DNA from: Streptomyces ardesiacus
Lineage (GTDB): Bacteria > Actinomycetota > Actinomycetes > Streptomycetales > Streptomycetaceae
Direction: 5' to 3'
NCBI RefSeq assembly: GCF_003112575.1
Contig: NZ_BEWC01000007.1
Location: forward strand, 434,001 to 498,000
Length of the DNA stretch: 64,000 nt
Part shown: positions 48,572 through 57,475 of the stretch, piece by piece
How positions within the stretch are numbered: the first letter of the stretch is position 1
Layout of the letters: the number at the start of each line of letters is the position of its first letter
Translations under genes and position numbers: made by a program
The notes under the pieces: generated by a model
Databases searched by the model: none
What the model was told of the DNA's origin: nothing
Seen by the model: only the letters and a program-made list of their open reading frames with translations

Positions 48572-49087
48572 CTACAGGCCCGGGCCCACTCCCAGGTCGG
48601 CCACCGGAGCCGTGCGCAGCGCCGGGACGAGCACGCCGGCCTCCGGGAGCTTGGGCGACGGCAGGCCCAGGGCCCCGGGGTCCGGCGCGGTGAGCGGGGC
48701 GTCCAGGGACAGCCCCGGCGTCAGGGTCCGCAGGCCGGAAGCGGGCGCGTCGAGGCCGGCGTGGTCGAAGTCCTCGCCGAGGACGTGCGGCACGGGCTGG
48801 CGCAGGTCCACGCCGGGCAGCCCGCCGTGCACCGGCACCTGGGGCAGCGTCCGCTCGGGCAGCAGCCGGCCCTCGACGTACCGCGGGCCCTCGGGGGCGC
48901 CCGCCGTCGGCACGGGCAGTTCACCCGCCACCTCCGGCAGTTCCATGCCGAGAGCCGTCTCCGCACCGCCCAGCGGCACCGGTACGGGGATCGCGCCGGC
49001 CGCGGCGGCGGGGGTCACCGCCGCACCCACGGCGGCGGCCGCACCGGTGACGACGGCGGCCAGGGTTCGTCGGGTGGTCGGCTTCAT
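48572..49087 (-). CDS. Secreted protein of unknown function (171 residues)
   Basis: A signal peptide, MKPTTRRTLAAVVTGAAAAV to about residue 30 (PAAAAG), precedes a Pro/Leu/Gly/Val-rich mature chain without cysteines. It contains PVPVPLGGAETALGMELPEV and PVPHVLGEDFDHAGLDAPAS. AAGGGA lies before the ATG. The gene stands with two other small secreted proteins between the tyrosinase genes and chpF, which hints at a surface or aerial-hypha role. I know no named family. Confidence 0.75.
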   Translation of the reverse strand: MKPTTRRTLAAVVTGAAAAVGAAVTPAAAAGAIPVPVPLGGAETALGMELPEVAGELPVPTAGAPEGPRYVEGRLLPERTLPQVPVHGGLPGVDLRQPVPHVLGEDFDHAGLDAPASGLRTLTPGLSLDAPLTAPDPGALGLPSPKLPEAGVLVPALRTAPVADLGVGPGL

Positions 49088-49186
49088 GACAGGCACGGTC
49101 CCTTTCGAGAAGGCGGGGGTACGGCTTCGGGAAGGCGGGGGCGGGAGGGCGGCACGCATGGGGCGCGGCGGGGAGCCGGGGGTGGC

Positions 49187-49489
49187 TCAGCCGCCCAGCG
49201 GGAGGCCGCCCAGCAGGCCGTTCGCGGAGTTCAGCTTGCCGGTCGCGCCCTTCACGGTGTGCAGCACGGAGTCCTTGTTCTCGGTGTCCAGGACGTTGCT
49301 CCGCGCGTCCGACTGGTGCTTGACCGGCATGATGTCGATGGGCTCCGCGGTCAGCGCGTTCACGGCGCCGTTGAGGCTGGTGGGCGTGAGGGCGGCGGTG
49401 TCGGCGGCGTCGTAGGCGAACGCGGGCACGGCGGAGCCTGCGGCGACCAGGGAACCGGCGACGACGGCGGCGGCCTTGAGGGACTTCAT
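49187..49489 (-). CDS. Small secreted protein of unknown function (100 residues)
   Basis: A clear signal peptide, MKSLKAAAVVAGSLVAAGSA to PAFA (about residue 25). The mature part is about 75 residues: YDAADTAALTPTSLNGAVNA, LTAEPIDIMPVKHQSDARSN and a Gly/Leu-rich end. No cysteines, so no chaplin-type disulfide. GGAAAGGAAC precedes the ATG. It has some flavour of rodlins (small, secreted, Asn/Ala-rich) but not enough to name it. Confidence 0.78.
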   Translation of the reverse strand: MKSLKAAAVVAGSLVAAGSAVPAFAYDAADTAALTPTSLNGAVNALTAEPIDIMPVKHQSDARSNVLDTENKDSVLHTVKGATGKLNSANGLLGGLPLGG

Positions 49490-49639
49490 CGTGTTCCTTT
49501 CCTCGGCGACCCGGGTCACCGGTGGACTGCTGACGCCCTCTCCAACGACCTGCTCCGGAACCGGAAACTCCGCCGTCCGGAAGACATATGAGATCTCCGG
49601 ACGGAAGGCCCCGGACGGCCGTACCCCGGAAAGCCGAAA

Positions 49640-49679
49640 GGGCCGCCGCCGCTCCGGTGAACGGGAGCCGCGACGGCCC
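49640..49679 (-). terminator. Hairpin after the 254-residue secreted protein gene
   Basis: GGGCCGCCGCCGCTCC (49640-49655) pairs imperfectly with GGGAGCCGCGACGGCCC (49663-49679). It lies 28 bases past the stop at 49707 on the minus strand. Confidence 0.5.
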
Positions 49680-49706
49680 GGGACGCCCCGGGAGGGTGAC
49701 TGGGCG

Positions 49707-50471
49707 TCAGGAGGGGTCCGCCGGCGCGGCCGCCTCAGGAGTGGTGGCGTCGGGGGCCGTGGCCTGCGGCGCGGTCGGTACGCCGGGCAGGCCGGCCAGG
49801 TCCGCGGCGGGCAGCCCGTTGCCGACCAGCGTGGCGGCGACCACGTTGACGACACTGGTCACGACGTCCTTGACGGCCGGGCTCACCTGGTCGGCGGAGC
49901 CGGAGGTGGTGGCCTTGACCAGGGCGTCGACCTGCTTCTGCAGTGCGGCCTGCGCGGACGCGGACAGGTCGGAAGCCGCCGCGGTGCCGTCGTCGCCGGG
50001 CGCCGTGACGGGCGCCGGCAGCGTGACCGGGGTGTCGGTCCCGCTCTCCGGCGCGGTCACGGCCGGCGGCTGGGCGGGGGTGGTGGTGTCGGGGGTGCTG
50101 GTGCCGGGGGCGGTGGTGCCGGGGGTGGCCGCCGTGTCGCCGGCGTCCGTGTCCGCGGCGTCCGCCTTGGCGAGGGCGTCCTTGACGGCGGCGGAGAGCT
50201 TGTCCGCGTCCGCGGCGGAGAGCTGGCCGTTGTCCGCCTTGAGGACGGCGTCGAGCAGGTCGGTGACCGGCGTGAGCACTCCGCCCAGCCCGGCCAGGCC
50301 GGCGACCTGGCTCTGCAGTTCCTCCGCGTCGGGGAGGGGCGCGCGGGACGCCGTGTGGGTGCGTTCCCGGGCCGGGGCGCCGTCGGCCGCCATCACCGCC
50401 GGGCCGGAGAGGCCGATCAGCAGGCCGGCGCAGAGGACGGAGGTGGCGATTCGCCGTGCGGGCAGACGCAT
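49707..50471 (-). CDS. Secreted Ala/Thr/Pro-rich protein of unknown function (254 residues)
   Basis: A signal peptide, RLPARRIATSVLCAGLLIGL to about residue 28, then three parts: a helical part (LQSQVAGLAGLGGVLTPVTD, ALKADN), a Thr/Pro-rich linker at about 110-165 (TPGTTAPGTSTPDTTTPAQP) and a second helical part (SASAQAALQKQVDALVKATT). The linker could be glycosylated. AAAGGAAC precedes the ATG. It has no sorting signal, so it is released or loosely bound. Confidence 0.77.
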   Translation of the reverse strand: MRLPARRIATSVLCAGLLIGLSGPAVMAADGAPARERTHTASRAPLPDAEELQSQVAGLAGLGGVLTPVTDLLDAVLKADNGQLSAADADKLSAAVKDALAKADAADTDAGDTAATPGTTAPGTSTPDTTTPAQPPAVTAPESGTDTPVTLPAPVTAPGDDGTAAASDLSASAQAALQKQVDALVKATTSGSADQVSPAVKDVVTSVVNVVAATLVGNGLPAADLAGLPGVPTAPQATAPDATTPEAAAPADPS

Positions 50472-50756
50472 GGGGGTTCCTTTCGGTGGTGCGTCGGATC
50501 TTGTGCCCACCGTGGAAGCGCCCCCGGCGCCGTGCAACCGAACGTTGCCCCGGCCGGCCCGCCCGCTCGTCCCGCGCTCTTCCGCCGCCTCGCATCCTGC
50601 CTGCTGAGACGCCCTGTCAAGGTGCGTGTGCCGTGTCGCCGCACGGTCCCCCCATTCGGGGCAGCACAGCGCCGTGTGCGCGGCAACGCGAACCGGCCGC
50701 CCGCTCGCGGAGCAACCGCGGTGTGGACGGCCGGTACGCGGTGGTGCCGGTCGACG

Positions 50757-50996
50757 TCAGTCGTTCTCGCACTCGTTGCCGAACGCCGGGTTCAGCAGAC
50801 CGATGATGTCGATGGTGTTACCGCAGACGTTGACCGGGATGTGGACCGGGACCTGCACCACGTTGCCGGACAGAACGCCCGGGGAGTGGGCGGCGGCGGC
50901 CTGCGCGCCGCTGTCGGCGGCGGCGACACCGGCGGTGCCCGCCACCGCGGCGGCGGCGACGGAGGTCAGGGCCAGGCCCTTCGCGATACGCGACAT
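50757..50996 (-). CDS. chpF: Short chaplin
   Basis: A secreted 79-residue chaplin. I start it at the ATG at 50996 behind AAGGAG; a longer reading adds MCDNPKEHFS, which is not signal-like. The signal peptide ends AGVAAA, and the mature domain reads GNVVQVPVHIPVNVCGNTID and IIGLLNPAFGNECEND, with both conserved Cys. The symbol follows the neighbourhood (melC genes, then chpF) in S. coelicolor. It faces away from the polysaccharide cluster. Confidence 0.9.
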   Translation of the reverse strand: MSRIAKGLALTSVAAAAVAGTAGVAAADSGAQAAAAHSPGVLSGNVVQVPVHIPVNVCGNTIDIIGLLNPAFGNECEND

Positions 50997-51051
50997 GGAG
51001 AAGTGCTCCTTGGGGTTGTCACACACATCCGGGCGGCTGCCCGGCGCAGTG

Positions 51052-51080
51052 TCAACGCGTGGCGCGGGCCCCGAGTTGTG
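51052..51080 (-). promoter_or_regulatory. Possible sigma-BldN promoter of chpF
   Basis: On the minus strand CGTTGA (51057-51052) is a perfect -10. CACAAC (51080-51075) is a weaker -35 (4 of 6) at 17 bases. It lies 56 bases before the chpF start. Confidence 0.5.
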
Positions 51081-51273
51081 CCGCCAAAGGGGTGATCCCG
51101 TACAAACGCGGGCTTCACAAATCCAACACAGTTACCCGGTTTCACCGTATTAGTACGGATAGCAGCTAGAGTCCCACCATTCGACGCACCCGTATGCCGC
51201 GTCGCGGCCGGCGCCCCGCGGCCGGGCGCGTTCCCGCCCGTCCCGAGCCATCTCCGTGAGCGAGGAAACGCGC

Positions 51274-52569
51274 ATGCACCTGCCACCGACCGGTTCCCGG
51301 CCACGGGTTCTGCACCTCACCCAACCGGTGGACGGCGGGGTCGCCCGGGTGGTGACGGACCTGACGCGCGCTCAGCTCGCCGCCGGTTTCCGCGTCGCCG
51401 TCGCCTGTCCCGGCGGGGGTCTCGCCGACCGGCTGCGGGCGCTGGGGGCCGACGTGCGCGACTGGCCCGCGACGCGCTCGCCTGGTCCGTCGGTGGTGGC
51501 GGAGGTGCGGCGCCTCGTCCGCGTCGTCGAGGAGGTACGGCCCGACCTGGTGCACGCGCACAGCGCGAAGGCCGGTCTCGCGGGACGGCTCGCCGTACGG
51601 GGCCGGATCCCGACCGTGTTCCAGCCGCACGCCTGGTCGTTCGAGGCGGTCGGCGCCGCCCCGGGGCTCCTCGCGCTCGGCTGGGAGCGGTGGGCGGCGC
51701 GGTGGACGGCGCGAACGGTGTGCGTGAGCGAGGCGGAACGGATGCGGGGTGTGCGGGCCGGTCTGCGCGGCCCCTGGGCGGTGGTCCCGAACGGCATCGA
51801 CCCCGCCCGCTTCGACGCCGCCCCGCCCGCGGACGCCCCCGCGGACGGTCCCGAGGACCCGGACGGGGTGCGGCGGCGGCACGGCGTCGCCGCACGCGCC
51901 CCGCTGGTGGTCTGCGTGGGGCGGCTGTGCCGGCAGAAGGGACAGGACGTCCTGCTGGACGCGTGGGAGTCCGTCCTGGCCCGGGTGCCCGGCGCCCGGC
52001 TGGTCCTCGTCGGCGACGGCCCGGACCGCGCCCGGCTGGCCGCGCGGTCCCCGGCGTCCGTGCTGCTCGCGGGACCCGCCCCCGACGCCGCCGTCTGGTA
52101 CCGGGCCGCCGACCTGGTCGTCCTGCCCTCGCGCTGGGAGGGCATGGCACTGGCCCCGCTGGAGGCGATGGCCTGCGGCCGGGCCGTGGTGGTGAGCGAC
52201 GTCGACGGTGCCCGCGAGGGCCTGCCGCCCGCGCTCGTGCCGCACTGCCTGGTGCCGCCCGGGGACCCGGCGGCGCTCGCCGGCGCCGTCGCCGCGCTGC
52301 TGCTCGACGCGCCGCTGCGCGCCTCGCTCGGCCGCCGGGGGCGTGCGCACGTCCGGTCCGCACACGACGTACGGCACACGGCCGCGGCGGTCGAGGCCCT
52401 GTACGAGGCCCTCCTCGACGGCGTACGGCCCACGGCCGGCGCGGGGCCGGGGGCCGCGGCGCGCCCCGGTCCGTCCGCCGTACCGCATCCCCTCCCCGGC
52501 GACGGGCCCGCAGCCGCGGGCCGGTCGGCCGTCGTGCCCATCGAGTGCAGGGAGTCCACCCACCAGTGA
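51274..52569 (+). CDS. GT4-family glycosyltransferase
   Basis: The first gene of the exopolysaccharide cluster, 431 residues. I start it at the ATG at 51274, preceded by GAGGAAA; a GTG at 51256 lacks a site. GT-B fold: RVLHLTQPVDGGVARVVTDL, DLVHAHSAKAGLAGRLAV, and the C-terminal half with LVVCVGRLCRQKGQDVLLDA, RLVLVGDGPDR and the retaining E-x7-E in EGMALAPLEAMACGRAVVVS. It should add a sugar to the lipid-linked repeat unit in the cytoplasm. Its stop overlaps the next GTG (GTGA). Confidence 0.9.
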   Translation: MHLPPTGSRPRVLHLTQPVDGGVARVVTDLTRAQLAAGFRVAVACPGGGLADRLRALGADVRDWPATRSPGPSVVAEVRRLVRVVEEVRPDLVHAHSAKAGLAGRLAVRGRIPTVFQPHAWSFEAVGAAPGLLALGWERWAARWTARTVCVSEAERMRGVRAGLRGPWAVVPNGIDPARFDAAPPADAPADGPEDPDGVRRRHGVAARAPLVVCVGRLCRQKGQDVLLDAWESVLARVPGARLVLVGDGPDRARLAARSPASVLLAGPAPDAAVWYRAADLVVLPSRWEGMALAPLEAMACGRAVVVSDVDGAREGLPPALVPHCLVPPGDPAALAGAVAALLLDAPLRASLGRRGRAHVRSAHDVRHTAAAVEALYEALLDGVRPTAGAGPGAAARPGPSAVPHPLPGDGPAAAGRSAVVPIECRESTHQ

Positions 52570-54008
52570 CCGCGGAAAGCACCGTCCCCTCCCCCGCCGG
52601 CGAGTCGCACGGCCTCGGCTCCTCCCCCGTGGCGGTCCTGCCGCCGCGCGACGGCGCCGGAGGTCCCCGCCTGCCCTCCGGGCGTCCCGCGCCGAGGCCG
52701 GGCTCCCCGCTGCCGCTGCTCGTCGCGGACGCCGCGGCGGCCCTGCCGGGCTCCGTGGTCCTCACCGGTGCCCCGCACCAAGGTGTGCTCACGGCCCTGC
52801 TGGTGGCCGCCTCGCTGCTGCTGCGCCCCCGGCCGCGCCCGGACCGGCGGCCGTCCGGCGCACTCGACGAACTGCCCGCCCTGTGCGGCCGGATCGCGGT
52901 GGTGTGGCTGGTGCTGGCGGCGCTCGTCGCGGCGTACGTCCCGTCGTACGCGCTGTCCGCGCGTGCCCTGGTGGCGGGCTTCCTGCTGCACGTGGTGACG
53001 GGCTGCGCCGGCCGGGCCGTCGTGCACCGCAGACACCGGGCGGCGCTGCTGAACCGTCCCCGCGCCGCCCTCGTGGTCGGCCCCGCCGCCACCGCGCAAC
53101 GGGTGGCCTCGGCGCTGCTGCGCCACCCGCGCTGCGGGGTGCGGCCCGTCGGGATCGTCGCCGACGACCCGGGCGGCACCACGGGCCTGCCGGTGCTGTC
53201 CACGGGCGAGGAGGTGCGGCGGGCGGTCGTGCAGAACGGCGTCCGGGACGTCCTGGCCGTGGACCCCTCCGTACGGCCCCGGCAGGCGGCGCTGCTGCGG
53301 TCGCTGGCGGAGTCGGGCTGCGCGGTGTGGGAGCTGGACGCCGAAACGCCCGCGCACGCCCCCGCGTACCCGGCCGGGGACCGGATCGCCGCCTTCCCGT
53401 GCCGGCGTCTGGAACCGGCGCCCCGGCCGCCGGGCGGCGCGGGCAAGCGGGCGCTGGACGTGGCCGTGTCGGGGGTGCTGTTGCTGCTGCTGAGCCCCCT
53501 GCTGCCGGCCTGCGCGGCGGTGCTGCGGGTGGTGGGCGGCCCCGGTGTGCTGTTCCGGCAGGAGCGCGTCGGGGAGGGCGGCCGGCCCTTCACCCTGCTG
53601 AAGTTCCGCACCCACCGGCCGGCCGACGAGCACGAGTCGGCGACCCGGTGGAGCGTGGCGGACGAGCGCCGGATGCCGTGGTTCTGCCGCTTCCTGCGGC
53701 GCACCTCGCTGGACGAGCTGCCGCAGTTGTGGAACGTCTTCCGGGGCGACATGAGCCTGGTCGGCCCGCGTCCCGAACGCCCGTACTTCGTGGCCCGGTT
53801 CAGCCAGACCTACCCCGGTTACGCCGCCCGCCACCGGATGCCGGCCGGGCTCACGGGCCTGGCCCAGATCAACGGGCTGCGCGGGGACACCTCCATCGAG
53901 GACCGGGCCCGCTTCGACAACGCGTACATCGACGACTGGTCGCTGTGGCGGGACGTGTGCATCCTGCTGCGCACGGCCGCCGCGCTCGTGCGTCCCACGG
54001 GGAGCTGA
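52566..54008 (+). CDS. Polyprenyl-phosphate sugar phosphotransferase (priming enzyme)
   Basis: The membrane enzyme that places the first sugar phosphate on undecaprenyl phosphate, 480 residues. Four N-terminal helices (about 70-150) and a nucleotide-binding middle domain (AALVVGPAATAQRVASALLR, RPVGIVADDPGG) precede the WbaP/PssY-like core: KRALDVAVSGVLLLLLSPLL, the basic FTLLKFRTHRPADEH, RRTSLDELPQLWNVFRGDMS, LVGPRPERPYF and PGLTGLAQ-type AGLTGLAQINGLRGD. The family catalytic Asp-Glu pair (LDELPQ) is present. It follows the GT4 gene without a gap. Confidence 0.92.
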   Translation: MTAESTVPSPAGESHGLGSSPVAVLPPRDGAGGPRLPSGRPAPRPGSPLPLLVADAAAALPGSVVLTGAPHQGVLTALLVAASLLLRPRPRPDRRPSGALDELPALCGRIAVVWLVLAALVAAYVPSYALSARALVAGFLLHVVTGCAGRAVVHRRHRAALLNRPRAALVVGPAATAQRVASALLRHPRCGVRPVGIVADDPGGTTGLPVLSTGEEVRRAVVQNGVRDVLAVDPSVRPRQAALLRSLAESGCAVWELDAETPAHAPAYPAGDRIAAFPCRRLEPAPRPPGGAGKRALDVAVSGVLLLLLSPLLPACAAVLRVVGGPGVLFRQERVGEGGRPFTLLKFRTHRPADEHESATRWSVADERRMPWFCRFLRRTSLDELPQLWNVFRGDMSLVGPRPERPYFVARFSQTYPGYAARHRMPAGLTGLAQINGLRGDTSIEDRARFDNAYIDDWSLWRDVCILLRTAAALVRPTGS

Positions 54009-54014
54009 CCCCAG

Positions 54015-55331
54015 GTGGCCCACGCCCTGCCCCTCCGGCCGGCGGCGCGCGCACGGCGGCTGCCGCCGGTGCTGGCCCTGGTCGCCGTCGTCGCGCTGCT
54101 CGCGCTGCCCTTCGCCCCGGACGACGGGGGCGGCGCGCACCCGGCCGACGCGGTCTCCGCGCTGGCGGTGCTGTACTGCGCGCTGCGGCTGGTGCGGGCG
54201 CGGCGGCGCCCGCTGTCCCGTACGGCGGCCGTGGTCCTCGGCCTGCCCGTGCTCGGGCTGGCCGTCGCGGCGGTGGGCGCGGTGACGCCCGGATCGGGAC
54301 TGGCCGGACTCGGCCGCTACCTCCAGGTCTTCGTGCTGGTCCCCGCCGCCGTCCTGCTGCTCGTCCGCGACCGGGCCGACGTACGGCTGCTCGCCTGGTC
54401 GATGGTGGGGCTGGCGGTGTGGCAGGGGGCGGTCGGCGTCCACCAGTACGTCACCGGGACCGGCGCCTCCTACCAGGGGGAGACGGTCCGGGCCGTGGGC
54501 ACCTTCGGGCCGCAGGACGTGATGGGGATGGCGACCGTGGTCTCCCTGGGGCTGGTCTGCGCGGCCGGGCTGGCGCTGGGGAGGACGCCGTCGCGGCACC
54601 GTCTGCTCGCCGCCGGGTGCGCGCTCGTCCTGCTGCTGCCGCTGGCCGTGTCGTTCAGCCGCGGGGCGTGGATCGCCACGGCGGTGACGTGCGCGGCGCA
54701 GTTGGTGCTCGCCGGGGTGCGCAGGGCGCTGGCGGTGGGGGCGGCCCTGGTCGCGGCGGCGCTGGTGCTGGTGGGCGGGTTCGGCGTCGGCACGGCGATG
54801 CTGCAGGAGCGGGTCGGCAGCATCACGGAGGTCGCCGACGCGCCCGACCAGTCGGTGACCGACCGCTACACGATGTGGGCGGCGGCGGCCGGCATGTGGC
54901 GCGAGCACCCGCTGACCGGCGTGGGTCTGAAGGGCTTTCCCGAACACCGGGACGCGCACGCCTCGTTGGCGCTGTCCTCGGGCAGCGAGACGGACGGCGC
55001 GGGGGCCGCCTACCGCAGGCAGCCGCTGCTGTCCCCGCACAACATGTACCTGCTGGTGCTGGCCGAGCAGGGGCTGCTCGGGCTCCTCGCGCTCGCCGGG
55101 AGCTGGCTGGCGCTGCTCGTGCTGGGACTGCGCCGGCTGCACGCCGTGCGGCGCGCGCGGGGGGCGGTGCCGGACTGCGCGTTCGTCGCCTGCGGCCTGC
55201 TGGTGTGGCAGCTGACCGACTTCGCGTACGCCGACATCGGCGGTCCGTCGACCGTCCTGACGGCGGTGTGCTTCGGGCTGGCGTCCTGGTGGGCGCTGAG
55301 CCCCGCCGCGCGGGAGGTGTCCCGGCGGTGA
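54015..55331 (+). CDS. Wzy/O-antigen ligase-like polysaccharide polymerase
   Basis: A membrane protein of 438 residues with about 11-12 helices. The large outer loop at about 275-340 contains the family pattern YTMWAAAAGMWREHPLTGVG and the later PHNMYLLVLAEQGLLGLLAL with the conserved His. It would join repeat units into a chain outside the membrane. It starts with GTG 6 bases after the transferase gene and overlaps the next gene (GTGA). Confidence 0.87.
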   Translation: MAHALPLRPAARARRLPPVLALVAVVALLALPFAPDDGGGAHPADAVSALAVLYCALRLVRARRRPLSRTAAVVLGLPVLGLAVAAVGAVTPGSGLAGLGRYLQVFVLVPAAVLLLVRDRADVRLLAWSMVGLAVWQGAVGVHQYVTGTGASYQGETVRAVGTFGPQDVMGMATVVSLGLVCAAGLALGRTPSRHRLLAAGCALVLLLPLAVSFSRGAWIATAVTCAAQLVLAGVRRALAVGAALVAAALVLVGGFGVGTAMLQERVGSITEVADAPDQSVTDRYTMWAAAAGMWREHPLTGVGLKGFPEHRDAHASLALSSGSETDGAGAAYRRQPLLSPHNMYLLVLAEQGLLGLLALAGSWLALLVLGLRRLHAVRRARGAVPDCAFVACGLLVWQLTDFAYADIGGPSTVLTAVCFGLASWWALSPAAREVSRR

Positions 55332-57475
55332 CGACGACCCCACCGCGCACGGGCGACGGACCGGGCACGCCTCCCGGAAGCGGCACCCTCGACGGACGGG
55401 ACGCACCCCCCGCAAGCGGCACCCTCGACAGACCGGGCACACCCCTCGCAAGCGGCACCCTCGACGGACCGGGCACACCCCCCGCAAGCGGCACCCTCGA
55501 CGGACCGGGCACACCCCCCGCAAGCGGCACCCTCGACGGACCGGGCACACCCCCCGCAAGCGGCACCCTCGACGGACCGGGAGGCAGCAACCCGCCGCCG
55601 CGGTCCTCCGCCACCGCGGCCACCACGCCGCACGCCACAACCACGGCCTGCACGCGCTGCGCGGGCCGTCCGGTCGCGGCTCGACGCCCGGCACACGGAA
55701 CGGGCACGGCTCCCGGCCCGGGTCCGGCCGGCACCCGCGCCCCGGCCGGAACCGCCGCACCGCCGGCCCGGCTCCCCGCCGCCCCGGCCACCCCGGCCAC
55801 CCCGCGCCCGGAATCCGCGCCCTCCGCCGAGGGCCGGTCCTCGGGGCGTTTCCTGGCGCGGGCCGCGCTGGTCACCGCCGTGCTGTCGGTCGCCGGGTCG
55901 GTGCTCGGGCTGGTGCGGGACCAGGCGCTGGCGCGGCTGTTCGGGGCCGGGGGCGGGACGGACGCGTTCCTGGTGGCGTGGACGGTCCCGGAGTTCGCGG
56001 CGACGCTGCTCATCGAGGACGGGCTGGCCTTCGCACTGGTCCCGATGTTCAGCCTGGCCCTGGCCCGACGCGCCCGGGGCGTGAGCGGGGACCCGGTGCG
56101 CGCGCTGGTCGCCTCGACGCTGCCCCGGCTGGCGGCGGCCTTCGCCGCGGCCGGTGCCCTGGTCGCGGTGGCCGCGCCGGTGCTGGTGCGGGCCCTGGCG
56201 CCGGGGCTGCCCGACCAGGACCTCGCCGTGGACTGCACCCGGCTCACCGCCACCTGCGTCGTCAGTTTCGGGCTCGCCGGGTACTGCAGCGCGGCGCTGC
56301 GGGCGCACCGGCGGTTCTCGGCACCGGCGGCGATCTACGTCGCCTACAACACCGGCATCGTCGCGGTGATGTACGTGCTCGGCGGGCGCTGGGGCGTGCG
56401 CTCGGCGGCGGCCGGGGTCGCGGTGGGCGGGTTCCTGATGGTGGCGGCCCAACTGCCGTCCCTGCTGCGCCGGCTGCGGCGCCGGGAGGGCGGCCGGGCC
56501 GCGACGGTGCCCGACGACGGGCCCGCCCGGCCGGTCGCCCTCGCCCTGTTCGCCACCGTCCTGCTGTTCGCGCTGTGCCGTCAGTCCCAGGTCCTCATCG
56601 AACGCTTCCTGGCCTCCGGCCTCCCCTCCGGGGCCATCTCGCACCTGAACTACGCGCAGAAGGTCGCCCAGATCCCGATGACGCTCTCGCTGATGCTGTG
56701 CACGGTCACCTTCCCGGTGGTGGCCCGCGCGCTGGCCGACGGCGACACGGAGCGGGCCCGCGACCGGGTCGAGCGGGACGTGGCGCTGGCGGCCTGCCTG
56801 GTGCTGCTCGGCGCGGCCACCGTCGTCGCCTGCGCGCCGCAGATCGTCCACCTGCTCTTCCAGCGCGGCGCGTTCACGGCGGACGACACGGTGGCGACCG
56901 CCGGTGTCATGCGCGTGTACGCGCTCGGACTGCTCGGGCAGACCGTGGTGGGCGCGCTGTCCCGCTCCTACTTCTCGGCGGGCCGCGCCTCCTGGTACCC
57001 GTTCGCCGCGATGGCCGCCGGTGTCGTCGTCACCGCCGTCGCCGGCGCCTCGGCGGTGGGCCCGTGGGGCGTGAGCGGCATCGCCGCCGCCAACGCCGCC
57101 GGCATCACCGTCACCGCCGCCCTGCTGCTCGCCGGAATGGGCCCGCGCAGCGTGCCGGTGCGTGTCCGGCGGGTCCTGGCCGACCTGGGCCGGCCGGTGC
57201 TGGCGGCGGCCGTGGCGACATGCGCGGGCTCCCTGGCCGCCGGCCCGGTCACCGGCGCCGGGACCCCGTCGGCCGCCCTGTCGCTGGCCGTCGGCGCCGC
57301 CACCGTCGGCGGTGTCTTCGTCGTCCTCTGCCTGGCCCTGGGCGTCCGGGGCCCCGCCCGGGACCCGAGGGCGGCCCGCCCCGTCCGCTCCGTCCGCTCC
57401 GTCCTCCACCCCGTCACGCAAAGGCACCCGCATGGCCGTTCACGCTTCCGGTTTCCCTTCCGCAACGACCGCTGA
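55328..57475 (+). CDS. MurJ/Wzx-like lipid flippase with a repeat-rich N-terminal extension
   Basis: A 715-residue membrane protein. Residues 1-175 are low-complexity, with six copies of DGPGTPPASGTL and variants. The MOP-superfamily core starts at about 180 (FLARAALVTAVLSVAGSVLG, LVRDQALARLFGAGGGTDAF) and has 13-14 helices. Landmarks are LLIEDGLAFALVPMFSLALA and LFQRGAFTADDTVATAGVMR, the MurJ-type QRGxF motif. It would flip the lipid-linked repeat unit. The GTG at 55328 overlaps the polymerase stop. An internal start after the repeats cannot be ruled out. It overlaps the next gene by 44 bases. Confidence 0.87.
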   Translation: MTTTPPRTGDGPGTPPGSGTLDGRDAPPASGTLDRPGTPLASGTLDGPGTPPASGTLDGPGTPPASGTLDGPGTPPASGTLDGPGGSNPPPRSSATAATTPHATTTACTRCAGRPVAARRPAHGTGTAPGPGPAGTRAPAGTAAPPARLPAAPATPATPRPESAPSAEGRSSGRFLARAALVTAVLSVAGSVLGLVRDQALARLFGAGGGTDAFLVAWTVPEFAATLLIEDGLAFALVPMFSLALARRARGVSGDPVRALVASTLPRLAAAFAAAGALVAVAAPVLVRALAPGLPDQDLAVDCTRLTATCVVSFGLAGYCSAALRAHRRFSAPAAIYVAYNTGIVAVMYVLGGRWGVRSAAAGVAVGGFLMVAAQLPSLLRRLRRREGGRAATVPDDGPARPVALALFATVLLFALCRQSQVLIERFLASGLPSGAISHLNYAQKVAQIPMTLSLMLCTVTFPVVARALADGDTERARDRVERDVALAACLVLLGAATVVACAPQIVHLLFQRGAFTADDTVATAGVMRVYALGLLGQTVVGALSRSYFSAGRASWYPFAAMAAGVVVTAVAGASAVGPWGVSGIAAANAAGITVTAALLLAGMGPRSVPVRVRRVLADLGRPVLAAAVATCAGSLAAGPVTGAGTPSAALSLAVGAATVGGVFVVLCLALGVRGPARDPRAARPVRSVRSVLHPVTQRHPHGRSRFRFPFRNDR
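55355..55570. repeat. Six 36-base tandem repeats in the flippase gene
   Basis: Units start at 55355, 55391, 55427, 55463, 55499 and 55535; the last three are identical and a partial seventh starts at 55571. Each encodes 12 residues (DGPGTPPASGTL or a variant), so changes in copy number keep the frame. Confidence 0.95.

Noticed and set aside
55355..55570. Possible CRISPR array
   Set aside because: The 36-base units are directly adjacent with no spacers, in frame within a coding region, and no cas gene is near.
51372..55760. A 1462-codon open frame on the minus strand
   Set aside because: Antisense to the glycosyltransferase, priming transferase and polymerase genes. The repeat-like start is the reverse reading of the 36-base repeats.
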